A DNA stretch of 32,800 bases from Prevotella sp. UBA2456 (GTDB lineage: Bacteria; Bacteroidota; Bacteroidia; Bacteroidales; Bacteroidaceae): positions 10,171-42,970 of the forward strand of contig DDPY01000041.1 in assembly GCA_002342415.1 (NCBI GenBank), read 5' to 3'. The notes under the pieces were generated by a model. That model did not search any database, was not told the origin of the DNA, and saw only the letters and a program-made list of their open reading frames with translations. This document shows positions 23,940-32,541 of the stretch, piece by piece. Both the position numbers and the translations under genes were made by a program. Position 1 is the stretch's first letter, and the number at the start of each line of letters is the position of its first letter.

Positions 23940-24878
23940 TTATTTAATTTCGTTCTTTAATTTTTCTCCAAACTCAGTCGACACGTAATTATCAAGACTG
24001 CGACAGCTCTCCCCAGAGAACTCCAATGCCGAATGAATCACCTGATCCCACTGCGCTTCCGAAAGTCCGGACTCTATTTCCCGACGAGTGATGCCATAAC
24101 GGATAAGACCATAGATGAAACCCGCATTAAAGTTGTCGCCTGCACCGATGGTACTCACCGTATCAATGGGCTGAATGGGATACTGCTTCTTGAAACCGCC
24201 TTCAGCCCGCAGCTCCACTGGGGAGGAAGCCTGCGTGTAGACAAACTTCTTGGTATAGAACATAATCTGGGAGCGGTAGATGGCATCGGGATCGCTCTTC
24301 TTGAAGAGAATCTCGAAATCTTCCGACGAGCCGCGTACAATATCAGCCAGCTCAAAGTTCTCCAGCAAATTGGGAGTCAGCTTCATCACCTCATGCTGAT
24401 GCGAGGCACGGAAGTTGACATCATAGTAGAGGATAGCTCCCCGCTCGTGGGCATAGTCGAGAAAACCTTTCACCTGCGGACGGATGACGGGATTCAGCGC
24501 ATAATAAGAGCCAAACAATACAATATCGCCGGTATTCACCTCAGGATAGGAGAAGTCCAGTCGGTCGTGAGGATGGTCCTTATAGAAGATGTAGTCGGCA
24601 TCATTCTGCTCGTTCAGGAAAGCCAGCGACAACGGCGACTTCGAGTCGGGATAGACATTCACACAATCCACCTGACAACCGTTGTCTTTCAGAAACCGGA
24701 TAATCATCTGGCCTATCCGGTCATTACCCGTCTCGCTAATAAAACTTGTATTCACACCGGCACGTCCCAACGATATGATCGCATTGAACGTTGAGCCGCC
24801 AGGGACAGCCTGGATAGGCTGATTATCCTTGAAGATAATATCTAATACCGTCTCTCCGATTCCGATTACTTTCCGCAT
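23940..24878 (-). CDS. PfkB family carbohydrate kinase (fructokinase-like)
   Basis: PfkB kinases phosphorylate sugars or nucleosides with ATP. The 312-residue protein opens with VIGIGETVLDIIF and has the substrate-side glycine motif PGGSTFNAIISLGRAG (about 26-41). The ATP/anion-hole motif TIGAGDNFNAGFIYGL contains the catalytic base D248. The overall pattern is closest to fructokinase-type members, but the exact sugar cannot be read from sequence. There is no signal peptide. The gene has its own promoter (TATCTTTG at 24902-24895), diverges from the M16 peptidase gene, and precedes the flavoprotein gene by nine bases. Confidence 0.88.
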   Translation of the reverse strand: MRKVIGIGETVLDIIFKDNQPIQAVPGGSTFNAIISLGRAGVNTSFISETGNDRIGQMIIRFLKDNGCQVDCVNVYPDSKSPLSLAFLNEQNDADYIFYKDHPHDRLDFSYPEVNTGDIVLFGSYYALNPVIRPQVKGFLDYAHERGAILYYDVNFRASHQHEVMKLTPNLLENFELADIVRGSSEDFEILFKKSDPDAIYRSQIMFYTKKFVYTQASSPVELRAEGGFKKQYPIQPIDTVSTIGAGDNFNAGFIYGLIRYGITRREIESGLSEAQWDQVIHSALEFSGESCRSLDNYVSTEFGEKLKNEIK

Positions 24879-24894
24879 AGTTTAAATTTTTGTG

Positions 24895-24924
24895 CAAAGA
24901 TACAAATTTTCTTTCAACTCTCAA
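24895..24924 (-). promoter_or_regulatory. Promoter of the sugar kinase gene
   Basis: On the minus strand TATCTTTG (24902-24895) is preceded after 19 bases by TTG (24924-24922). That TTG lies within a CTTTCAACTCTCAACC stretch of the GTTGAGA/GTTGAAA repeat type, so repeat-like sequence appears to supply the -33 element. Confidence 0.75.
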
Positions 24925-24946
24925 CCATAAACTCTAAACTTTTCAT

Positions 24947-24954
24947 TAACTTTG
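24947..24954 (+). promoter_or_regulatory. -7 box of the M16 peptidase gene
   Basis: TAACTTTG followed by CAC matches TAnnTTTG and ends ten bases before the ATG at 24964. No convincing -33 TTG is seen at the right distance. The in-frame TTG at 24952 falls inside the box and is not a start. Confidence 0.65.
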
Positions 24955-24963
24955 CACGCAATT

Positions 24964-26196
24964 ATGACGAAATACAACACTGCAACACTCCCCAACGGGT
25001 TGCGCATCATCCATCGGGCCTCGGCTTCACCAGTCGTCTATTGCGGTATCGGCATCAGAGCCGGATCGCGACAAGAGGAACTGGGAGAAGAGGGACTTGC
25101 ACACTTCTGCGAGCATACCACCTTCAAGGGTACCCGCCAGCGCTCAGCACTCCAGATTCTCAACTGCCTGGAGAGCGTGGGAGGAGACCTCAATGCTTTT
25201 ACCAACAAGGAAGACACCGTCTTCTATGCTGCCATTCAGCGCGAACATTTCTCACGTGCTGTCGACTTGCTGACGGATATCGTCTTTCATAGCCAGTACC
25301 CTCAGCACGAGATAGAACACGAGGTCGATGTCATCTGCGACGAGATAGAGAGCTACAACGACTCACCGGCAGAACTCATCTATGACGAATTTGAAAACCT
25401 GCTCTTCGCAGGACATCCTCTCGGTCATAACATCTTAGGCTCCCGCGAGCGCGTTCTCGCTTTCACCAGCGAGGATGCCCGGCGGTTTACGAGGAAGTTC
25501 TATCGTCCGGACAACGCTATCTTCTTCGTCTATGGCGACATTGACTTCGCACGGCTTGTTGCTTCTCCCAAGTTAGGAGAAATCAGGACGGCGGACGAAC
25601 AGGCCGACGATTCTTTATCCCAACAACCCGCAGGCATGTCCCCCAGCCCCCAGCTCCCGTCTCCAACCCCTGAGAGCCACCATCAGGCCCACGTCATGTT
25701 GGGAAGCCGTGCCTATGCATGGGATGACGAGCATCGTATGCCACTGTATCTACTCAACAACATCCTTGGCGGACCCGGCATGAATGCCCGCCTGAACCTC
25801 TCACTTCGCGAACGTCACGGACTGGTCTATACCGTCGAGAGCTCTATGGTCAGCTACAGCGATACGGGTTGCTGGAGTGTCTATTTCGGATGTGACCACC
25901 ACGATGTCAAGCGATGTCTCCGACTGGTACACCGCGAACTGGACCGTATGATGCAGCATCCCCTGAGCGAGCGACAACTGAATGCTGCCAAGCGACAGCT
26001 GAAGGGACAGCTGGTTATTGCCTGCGACAATCGCGAACAGTTCGCCCTCGATTTCGCACGCCACTTCCTGCTGGGAGGCCATCAACGCGACATCGACGAC
26101 CTCCTGCTGCGCATCGATGAGGTCAGTGCCACTCAGATACAAGACGTTGCCCAGCACATCTTCGATCCGGCCCGACTGCGCCAACTGATGCTCTGA
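24964..26196 (+). CDS. M16 family zinc peptidase (insulinase/processing peptidase-like)
   Basis: M16 peptidases use an inverted zinc motif HxxEH. The 410-residue product begins TKYNTATLPNGLRIIHRASA, a standard family opening. The zinc motif is H47-F-C-E50-H51, and E127 in ICDEIESYND lies 76 residues further on, as expected for the third ligand. The second half (about 245-410) is the inactive partner domain (GPGMNARLNLSLRERHGLVY). A Ser/Pro/Gln-rich linker joins the halves at about 215-240 (QQPAGMSPSPQLPSPTPE) and looks expanded. No signal peptide is present, so it is probably cytoplasmic. The start at 24964 is chosen because the promoter box ends at 24954. Confidence 0.92.
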   Translation: MTKYNTATLPNGLRIIHRASASPVVYCGIGIRAGSRQEELGEEGLAHFCEHTTFKGTRQRSALQILNCLESVGGDLNAFTNKEDTVFYAAIQREHFSRAVDLLTDIVFHSQYPQHEIEHEVDVICDEIESYNDSPAELIYDEFENLLFAGHPLGHNILGSRERVLAFTSEDARRFTRKFYRPDNAIFFVYGDIDFARLVASPKLGEIRTADEQADDSLSQQPAGMSPSPQLPSPTPESHHQAHVMLGSRAYAWDDEHRMPLYLLNNILGGPGMNARLNLSLRERHGLVYTVESSMVSYSDTGCWSVYFGCDHHDVKRCLRLVHRELDRMMQHPLSERQLNAAKRQLKGQLVIACDNREQFALDFARHFLLGGHQRDIDDLLLRIDEVSATQIQDVAQHIFDPARLRQLML

Positions 26197-26265
26197 CCCC
26201 CTGATGACAGACTGGGCTAATGCCCGTCCTATATATATAATAAGGTACTAATAGCTGAACTGGCA

Positions 26266-27588
26266 ATGAGAAAGTTTTTTGTGGCTGTCTTGATGACAGT
26301 ATCGTCTGTGGCATTGGCCCAGACCTTTGAGACCAAGTATGAGCGACCTGTTCACGATGTCATGCAGGACGTCGCGAGGCGCTTTGGCGTGAAGTTCAAG
26401 TTCGACAAGAATGTCGACACCGTGGGCAAGCGACTGCCGTATGCCGACTTCCGCGTGCGTCCCTATTCGATAGAAATGACGCTCGACAACATCTGCAAAC
26501 ACTTCGACTGGAACTGGTGGAAGCAGAGTGGCAACCTGTATAAGATCAAGCTCTATGAATATCCGCGCCGGCATGAGCAGGAGGGCAAGATGATGCTCGA
26601 CTACCTGTCCTCACTCTATCACAACAAAGCCGAGTGGGAAGCCCGGCGTGACTCGCTGCGGCGCGAAGTGCGCCAGCGGCTGGAGCTGGATGCCTTCCTC
26701 GACTCGTGTGTGCTGACAAAGGACAAGAAGGGCAACAGCCAGCGCCCCGTAGTCCTCTCCAAGCTGCGCAAGCACGATGGCTATACCACCCAGAACATCT
26801 GTATCGAGCTGACCCCCGGGCAGCATCTGTTTGGCACCATCTATGCCTCGACCATGAAGGGTAAGCACGCCCTCATTGTCTGCCCCGACGGCCATTGGCC
26901 CATGCGCTACCGCAAGGACGAGCAGCAGCGCCTGGGAACGCTGGCCCGCATGGGGGCTGTCTGCGTAGACTTCGACCTCTATGGCTGGGGCGAGAGCGAG
27001 AAGGAGGTAGGAGCCGATGCTCACCACTCCAGCCGCGCCCATGTCTATCAGGCAGCTTGCGGATACATTCTCCTGGACTATATGCTCAAGAATCGCAAGG
27101 ATATTGACACCACCCGTGTGGGCGTGATGGGCGGCTCTGGCGGCGGCACCCATACCGTCATGCTGTCGCTGCTCGACGAGCGCGTCACGGCTTCTGCACC
27201 TGTGGTCCATCTGGCTTCACACTTCGACGGCGGCTGTCCCTGTGAGAGCGGCAAGCCCGTACAGCTGGCCGCCGGTGGCACCTGCGAGCCGGAGCTGGCT
27301 GCTGTCGTAGCTCCCAAGCCCATGCTGATTGTCAGCGACGGAGGCGACTGGACTTCTTCAGTGCCCACACTCGAGTTCCCCTACCTGCAACGCATCTATT
27401 CGTTCTATGATGCGAAAGACAAGGTACGCAACGTCCATCTGCCCAACGAGCGTCACGACTTCAACAAGAACAAACGGCAGGCCGTCTATGACTTCTTCAT
27501 CGATGTCTTCAGACTCGACCGCTCCATGCTCGACGAGAGCAAGATTGACATTGAACCGGACGAAGCACTAAAATCACTATACAAATGA
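26266..27588 (+). CDS. Secreted alpha/beta-hydrolase esterase with STN-like N-terminal domain
   Basis: The 440-residue protein has a signal peptide (MRKFFVAVLMTVSSVALA, then Q). An N-terminal domain (about 20-105: HDVMQDVARRFGVKFKFDKN, then SIEMTLDNICKHFDWNWW and GNLYKIKLYEY) resembles the STN/secretin-type fold of TonB-linked proteins. A helical linker leads to an alpha/beta-hydrolase domain (about 165-425). The candidate triad is S291 (GVMGGSGGGTH), D358 or D361 (IVSDGGDW) and H397 (NERHDF). Acetyl-ester or similar esterase activity on plant polysaccharide is plausible because it overlaps the GH95 gene by four bases and GH115 lies next. A peptidase function is the main alternative. The substrate is inference. 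Confidence 0.75.
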   Translation: MRKFFVAVLMTVSSVALAQTFETKYERPVHDVMQDVARRFGVKFKFDKNVDTVGKRLPYADFRVRPYSIEMTLDNICKHFDWNWWKQSGNLYKIKLYEYPRRHEQEGKMMLDYLSSLYHNKAEWEARRDSLRREVRQRLELDAFLDSCVLTKDKKGNSQRPVVLSKLRKHDGYTTQNICIELTPGQHLFGTIYASTMKGKHALIVCPDGHWPMRYRKDEQQRLGTLARMGAVCVDFDLYGWGESEKEVGADAHHSSRAHVYQAACGYILLDYMLKNRKDIDTTRVGVMGGSGGGTHTVMLSLLDERVTASAPVVHLASHFDGGCPCESGKPVQLAAGGTCEPELAAVVAPKPMLIVSDGGDWTSSVPTLEFPYLQRIYSFYDAKDKVRNVHLPNERHDFNKNKRQAVYDFFIDVFRLDRSMLDESKIDIEPDEALKSLYK

Positions 27589-29975
27589 AAAAGACCTTCT
27601 TTATGATGGCCGCTATGCTGCTGACCTTGCAGCTATCGGCTCACGAGTACAAACTCTGGTACGACCAACCAGCCATGACCTGGACACAGGCGCTGCCCGT
27701 AGGAAATGGTGTCATCGGGGGTATGGTGTATGGCACTCCTGCCGTAGAGCATATCCAACTGAACGAGGAGACCATCTGGGCCGGGCAGCCTAACAATGTA
27801 GTGAACCCCAATGCCAAGCAGTATCTGCCCGAGGTGCGTAGACTCATCTTCGAGGGCAAGTACAAGGAAGCGCAGGAGCTGGCCAATACAAAGGTGATGC
27901 CCGTAGCGGCAGGCAAGAACATGGGTATGCCCTATCAGCCCTTTGGCGACCTTTTTATCGCCATGCCAGGCCATGCAGACTACAAGGACTATGAGCGCTA
28001 TCTGGACTTGGACAACGGACGAACCGTTGTACACTATACCGTCGATGGCATCCGGTATGAGCGCGAGGTCATCACTCCCCTGTGCGGCAGCCACGTCATG
28101 GCCATCCGTCTGACAGCGAGCGAGAAAGGGAAAATCACCTTTACCGCCAATATGACATCGCCCCACGAGAATGTGCTCATAAGCTCCGAGGGATTAGAGT
28201 CTGTCCTGCTGGGCGTATCGGGCAAGCACGAGGGACTGAAGGGGAAGGTTCGCTTCCAGGGTCGTATGGCAGTGCAGGCCGAAGGGGGCAAGGTGGCCAA
28301 CAGCAATGGCATCCTGAGTGTGGTAGGTGCCGACGAGGCTACCATCTTCCTTGCCGTCGGTACGAATGTGAAGAGCTACAAGGACATCACGGGCGACGAG
28401 GTGAAGCAGGCCAAAGAGCGCCTGAGCGGAGCCATGAAGACGGGATACCAGGCCCTGAAGAAGGCGCATACCACGACCTATAAGAAATTCTACGACCGCG
28501 TGAAGCTCGACTTAGGCCCCGACCTGTATGCAAAGGTGCCCATGAACAAGCGCATCGAGCGCTTTAACGGCCATGACGGTTCGGCGGCCGACAACTACCT
28601 CGTCGCCACCTACTTCCAGTTCGGCCGCTACCTGCTCATCTCCTCGTCGCAGGCAGACAATATGAATCCTGCCAACCTGCAAGGCATCTGGAACAACAGC
28701 CTGTTTCCCGCGTGGGACTCGAAATACACGACGAACATCAACCTGGAGATGAACTACTGGCCGTCGGAGGTCACCAACCTGACGGAGCTGAACGAGCCTC
28801 TGTTCAAGCTCATCCGCGAAATCAGCCAGACGGGCCGCGAGACGGCGCGCGACATGTATGGTGCCGAGGGCTGGGTGCTGCACCACAATACTGACCAGTG
28901 GCGCATCACGGGTCCCGTAGACCACGCCCAGACCGGACTGTGGCCCACAGGCTCAGGATGGATATGCCGTCATCTCTGGGAGCACTATCTCTATACGCTC
29001 GACAAGGATTTCCTCCGCGAGTACTATCCTATCATGCTCGATGCTGCCCGCTTCTATACGCAAACGCTGGTGAAGCATCCCACGAAAGGTTATCTGGTAG
29101 TCTGCCCGGGCGAGTCTCCCGAGCACGGAGGAAAGGGCCGTCCGTCGCCGATGGATGCTGGTGTCACCATGGACAATCAGATAGTGACCGAGCTATATCA
29201 TAATGTATTATCGGCAGCCAAGGTGCTGGGCGACAACGATGCGCTGCTTGACGTCATCCGCGAACAGCTGGCGCAGCTGCCGCCCATGAAGGTCGGAAGC
29301 TGGGGACAGCTGCAGGAGTGGCTCGACGACGTGGACGACCCGAAGGACAACCACCGCCACTTCTCCCATCTCTACGGACTCTATCCTTCGTATCTGATTT
29401 CGCCGTTCCGCACTCCCGACTTGTGGAAGGCCGCCCGTGTGTCGCTGGAGGCGCGCGGCGATGTGTCTACGGGTTGGTCGATGGGCTGGAAAGTATGCTC
29501 ATGGGCCCGCCTGCTGGATGGCGAGCATGCCTATAAGCTCATCAAGGACCAGCTGACGCTGACTGCCGACACATTCCTGATCTTCGGCACGGTCAAGCAG
29601 CGTGGCGGCACGTATCCCAACATGTTCGATGCCCATCCTCCTTTCCAGATTGACGGTAACTTCGGCTGTACGGCAGGCATTGCCGAGATGCTGATGCAGA
29701 GCTACGACGGCTTCATCTATCTGCTGCCCGCCCTGCCCGCAGTATGGAAGGACGGAAGCGTGAAGGGACTGGTGGCGCGAGGTGGCTATGAGATGGACAT
29801 CGAGTGGCACGACGGCCAGCTGACACGGGCCGTCGTCCGTTCGCGGCAAGGAGGGAAGTGCCTGTTGCGCAGCCTTGCCCCTCTCAAGGGCAAGGGCCTT
29901 AAAAGGGGCAAGGAGCAGGGTGTCTACGAATTGTCGACCGTTAAGGGAGGCGAGTATGTACTGACTCGTCGCTGA
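27585..29975 (+). CDS. GH95 family glycoside hydrolase (alpha-L-fucosidase/galactosidase)
   Basis: GH95 enzymes are inverting exo-glycosidases acting on alpha-1,2-L-fucose; some cleave alpha-L-galactose from complex xylans or xyloglucan. The 796-residue protein has a signal peptide ending near LQLSA. The N-terminal beta domain starts LWYDQPAMTWTQALPVGNG and contains EHIQLNEETIWAGQP. The catalytic (alpha/alpha)6 barrel shows N384 and N386 (TNINLEMNYWP), a likely acid E513 (CPGESPEHGG) and D690 (PPFQIDGNFG). These match the Asn/Glu/Asp set known for the family. A short C-terminal beta domain follows. Its start codon overlaps the esterase stop (ATGA). The last 35 bases overlap the convergent GH115 gene. 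Fucose versus L-galactose specificity is not resolved. Confidence 0.93.
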   Translation: MKKTFFMMAAMLLTLQLSAHEYKLWYDQPAMTWTQALPVGNGVIGGMVYGTPAVEHIQLNEETIWAGQPNNVVNPNAKQYLPEVRRLIFEGKYKEAQELANTKVMPVAAGKNMGMPYQPFGDLFIAMPGHADYKDYERYLDLDNGRTVVHYTVDGIRYEREVITPLCGSHVMAIRLTASEKGKITFTANMTSPHENVLISSEGLESVLLGVSGKHEGLKGKVRFQGRMAVQAEGGKVANSNGILSVVGADEATIFLAVGTNVKSYKDITGDEVKQAKERLSGAMKTGYQALKKAHTTTYKKFYDRVKLDLGPDLYAKVPMNKRIERFNGHDGSAADNYLVATYFQFGRYLLISSSQADNMNPANLQGIWNNSLFPAWDSKYTTNINLEMNYWPSEVTNLTELNEPLFKLIREISQTGRETARDMYGAEGWVLHHNTDQWRITGPVDHAQTGLWPTGSGWICRHLWEHYLYTLDKDFLREYYPIMLDAARFYTQTLVKHPTKGYLVVCPGESPEHGGKGRPSPMDAGVTMDNQIVTELYHNVLSAAKVLGDNDALLDVIREQLAQLPPMKVGSWGQLQEWLDDVDDPKDNHRHFSHLYGLYPSYLISPFRTPDLWKAARVSLEARGDVSTGWSMGWKVCSWARLLDGEHAYKLIKDQLTLTADTFLIFGTVKQRGGTYPNMFDAHPPFQIDGNFGCTAGIAEMLMQSYDGFIYLLPALPAVWKDGSVKGLVARGGYEMDIEWHDGQLTRAVVRSRQGGKCLLRSLAPLKGKGLKRGKEQGVYELSTVKGGEYVLTRR
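29873..29913. repeat. Inverted repeat with 10-bp arms near the GH95 3' end
   Basis: CCTTGCCCCT (29873-29882) is the exact reverse complement of AGGGGCAAGG (29904-29913), separated by 21 bases. It lies within the GH95 reading frame and encodes a basic linker (LAPLKGKGLKRGKEQ). Confidence 0.9.
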
Positions 29976-32508
29976 AGAGGAACGAGGGCTGGTATCCGCC
30001 AGCATCGATGACAATCTTCTCGAACACGATAGCCGGATCTTCAGGGCAGAGCACCAACTGGTGTTCTGCCTTGCTGTTGTCAATGGGCAGTGTCACTACC
30101 GACTCCACCACGCGACGGGCCACCGTCGGATAGAAGACGGTGTAGATATTCTCCTTGGCCTCGTTCAGGTTGTGGTTGAAGTTCACGCGCCGGGCCTCGC
30201 CGCCGTCCAGACTGACGGTATAGGTCAGGCCGCCTTTGTTCAGATAGTCGAGTGTCGACTTCACGATGATGTGCACCTTCACGCTGTCCTGATGCGCATC
30301 AGCCGCATCGTTCATCCGCGCTGCGGCGGGGATGCGAGCGGATGTGTCGCCCTTCGGCATCCGCCAGCGGTAGGCGAGCGAGGCTCCTCCGACGGGCTCG
30401 GTATAGGACATCAGCGTGACGCCGCTCAGCGTTCTGCCCACATCGGGCAATACGGTCCAATGTGCCTTCTGAGCGGGCGTGGCCTCGTGATAGTGCTCGG
30501 CTTCGATGGCCACCACTCCGTTGCGCATCTCGAAGGTGTAGCCGCCCGTGCCCTCGGCCACCGTCGCCAGCTGGGGCAGCCGGTCGGCGGGGAAGTCGTC
30601 GTTCCACGAGGTATAGCCGATGTGCTTCTGGGTCATCATGCCGTTCCACTTGCCGCCGCTGATGTCGTGATTGTAGGCGGCACAGAGCAGCGAGTCGCGG
30701 CGGAAAGCCTGGCGGGCACGCTCGGCCCACTCGTTGGCAGCGGGGTCGTGATGGCGGGCCAGATAGCGGTTCATGGCTACGGCATAGTACAGCTGATAGA
30801 GGTTCGACATGGCCTGCACGGGGAAGAGCACGAGCTGCTGGTAGGCATCGCGCTGCTCGGGGCGCAGCGTCAGGTACTGCCGCAGGGCCTCGGCTTCCAG
30901 GCGTATGTAGGCGTCGGCCACTTGCCGCCACTCGCCGGTCTCTACGTTATAGGTAGTGGCATCGAGCATCTCGGCCGTCGAGCGCCCGGCATACTTGCAG
31001 CAGAGGTTCAGGATGCGGGCGGCCTCGCGGGCCTGCTCCTCGCCGAACTGCTGCCGGCAGAAGGGCTCGGTATGCGTCTTGACGACATCGCGGCCGACGG
31101 ACTGCGGGTTCCATGCCATATCCATGAAGAGCGTGATGGGATACTCCATAGGCTTGAGGTCGCCCACGTTGAGTATCCACATGCGGTCCAGCCCGTAGTC
31201 GGCGGCAAGGGTGAGCTGCTCCCACATGTTCTGCGAGGGGGTCACGTTGAGCCACTTCGTATTGCGCGGTGCTCCCACATAGTCTACGTGATAGTAGAGT
31301 CCCCATCCGCCTGGATGCTGGCGCTCCTTGGCCGTAGGCACGCGGCGCAGGTTGCCCCAGTTGTCGTCGCAGAGCAGGATGAGCACGTCGTCGGGCACGC
31401 GCATCCCCTTGTCGTAGTAGTCGAGCACCTCCTTATAGAGCGCCCACACCTGAGGCGTCTCCTTGGCCGGCCGTCCCGTCACCTCCTTGATAATCTTGCG
31501 CTGGTTCTCCACGATGCGCTGCAACAGCCGCGTGTCGGCATCCTCGCTCATGGCCTCGTCGCCGTCGCCGCGCATGCCGATGGTCACAATGTCGTCGGTA
31601 CCCCGCATCCGCTCGATGCCCTCGCGGAAGAAGCGGTCCAGCCGCTGCTGGTTCTTCTGGTAGCTCCAGGGGCCCCACTCGCCGCGCTTGCGGGCATACT
31701 CCTGATGATTGCGGGCCATGGGCTCATGGTGCGAGGTGCCGATGATGATGCCCATGTCGTCGGCCGTCCGCGAGTTCAGCTCGTCGTCGGCATAGAAGGC
31801 CCATCCCCACATGGCGGGCCAGAGGAAGTTGCCCTTCAGACGGAGTATCAGCTCGAAGACTTTCGCATAGAACCGATGGTCGCCATAGCGGGTGCCGAAA
31901 GTGTTTTCGACCCACGAGGTGAGGCAGGGAGCCTCATCGTTGAGGAAGAGTCCACGATAGCGCACCCGTGGCTCGCCGTCGGTATATTCGCCGCGCTTCA
32001 CATACAGCTTCTCGTGCTTCGCCACGGGCACATCGGCCCACCAGTACCACGGCGACACACCTATCTGCTGCGACAGCTCGTAGATGCCGAACACGGTGCC
32101 GCGCTTGTCGCTGCCGGCAATGACGAGCTGCTGGCCGATGGTCTTGATGACGTACTTCTCCGTCCGGCCCTTCAGGTCGCGCAGCTCGCCCTCGCTCACC
32201 CAGCGGTCTATCAGCCGGTTGCAGCCCACCGTACCGATCACGATCGTGGGCACGCCCTGCAAGTCGCCCCGAGCACGCATATCGCTGCTGCTCAGGACGG
32301 GCCTTACACCCGTCACCCGCTCGAAATCATCTGCCAGGCTCGCTGCCGCTATCTGCACACAGCGATGCTCCGCCCGGTCGTAGCCCACGGTGGCTCCCTG
32401 CAGCGGGAGCGCATCCGCCGCAGCCTCGTACACCACGAACTGACTGGCTGCCCACGTCAGCGAGGCAGTCCACCAACACAAGAAAATGCATAATACTTTT
32501 TTCATCAT
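29941..32508 (-). CDS. GH115 family alpha-glucuronidase
   Basis: GH115 enzymes remove (4-O-methyl-)alpha-1,2-glucuronic acid from xylan, including internal decorations. The 855-residue product is family-sized. It begins with a signal peptide (MMKKVLCIFLCWWTASLTWA). A glycan-binding-type N-terminal domain follows (about 30-170: VPTIVIGTVGCNRLIDRW; GSDKRGTVFGIYELSQQIGV; SPWYWWADVPV), which is diagnostic. The catalytic barrel contains RYRGLFLNDEAPCL, GNFLWPAMWGWAFYADDEL, GIIIGTSHHEPMARN, TIGMRGDGDEAMS and LCDDNWGNLRRVP. A helical part and a C-terminal beta domain (about 630-855) complete it. The second Met (32505) is an equivalent start. It runs towards GH95 and overlaps it by 35 bases. Confidence 0.93.
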   Translation of the reverse strand: MMKKVLCIFLCWWTASLTWAASQFVVYEAAADALPLQGATVGYDRAEHRCVQIAAASLADDFERVTGVRPVLSSSDMRARGDLQGVPTIVIGTVGCNRLIDRWVSEGELRDLKGRTEKYVIKTIGQQLVIAGSDKRGTVFGIYELSQQIGVSPWYWWADVPVAKHEKLYVKRGEYTDGEPRVRYRGLFLNDEAPCLTSWVENTFGTRYGDHRFYAKVFELILRLKGNFLWPAMWGWAFYADDELNSRTADDMGIIIGTSHHEPMARNHQEYARKRGEWGPWSYQKNQQRLDRFFREGIERMRGTDDIVTIGMRGDGDEAMSEDADTRLLQRIVENQRKIIKEVTGRPAKETPQVWALYKEVLDYYDKGMRVPDDVLILLCDDNWGNLRRVPTAKERQHPGGWGLYYHVDYVGAPRNTKWLNVTPSQNMWEQLTLAADYGLDRMWILNVGDLKPMEYPITLFMDMAWNPQSVGRDVVKTHTEPFCRQQFGEEQAREAARILNLCCKYAGRSTAEMLDATTYNVETGEWRQVADAYIRLEAEALRQYLTLRPEQRDAYQQLVLFPVQAMSNLYQLYYAVAMNRYLARHHDPAANEWAERARQAFRRDSLLCAAYNHDISGGKWNGMMTQKHIGYTSWNDDFPADRLPQLATVAEGTGGYTFEMRNGVVAIEAEHYHEATPAQKAHWTVLPDVGRTLSGVTLMSYTEPVGGASLAYRWRMPKGDTSARIPAAARMNDAADAHQDSVKVHIIVKSTLDYLNKGGLTYTVSLDGGEARRVNFNHNLNEAKENIYTVFYPTVARRVVESVVTLPIDNSKAEHQLVLCPEDPAIVFEKIVIDAGGYQPSFLFSDESVHTRLP

Positions 32509-32533
32509 AACAGGTTTTTTACTATTGCTCCTG

Positions 32534-32541
32534 CAAAATTA
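32534..32541 (-). promoter_or_regulatory. Putative -7 box of the GH115 gene
   Basis: The minus strand reads TAATTTTG then CAGGAG, matching TAnnTTTG, about 25 bases before the GH115 ATG at 32508. No clear -33 element was identified at the expected distance. Confidence 0.55.

Noticed and set aside
26210..26228. Stem-loop GAC(T)GGGC-TAAT-GCCCGTC after the M16 gene
   Set aside because: The stem has a bulge and is followed by alternating TA rather than a U-tract, so I could not support a terminator call.
30061..32493. An 810-codon open frame on the plus strand opposite GH115
   Set aside because: It is a by-product of codon bias on the opposite strand. The minus-strand protein has clear GH115 motifs throughout, while the plus-strand translation has no recognisable domain and no start region.
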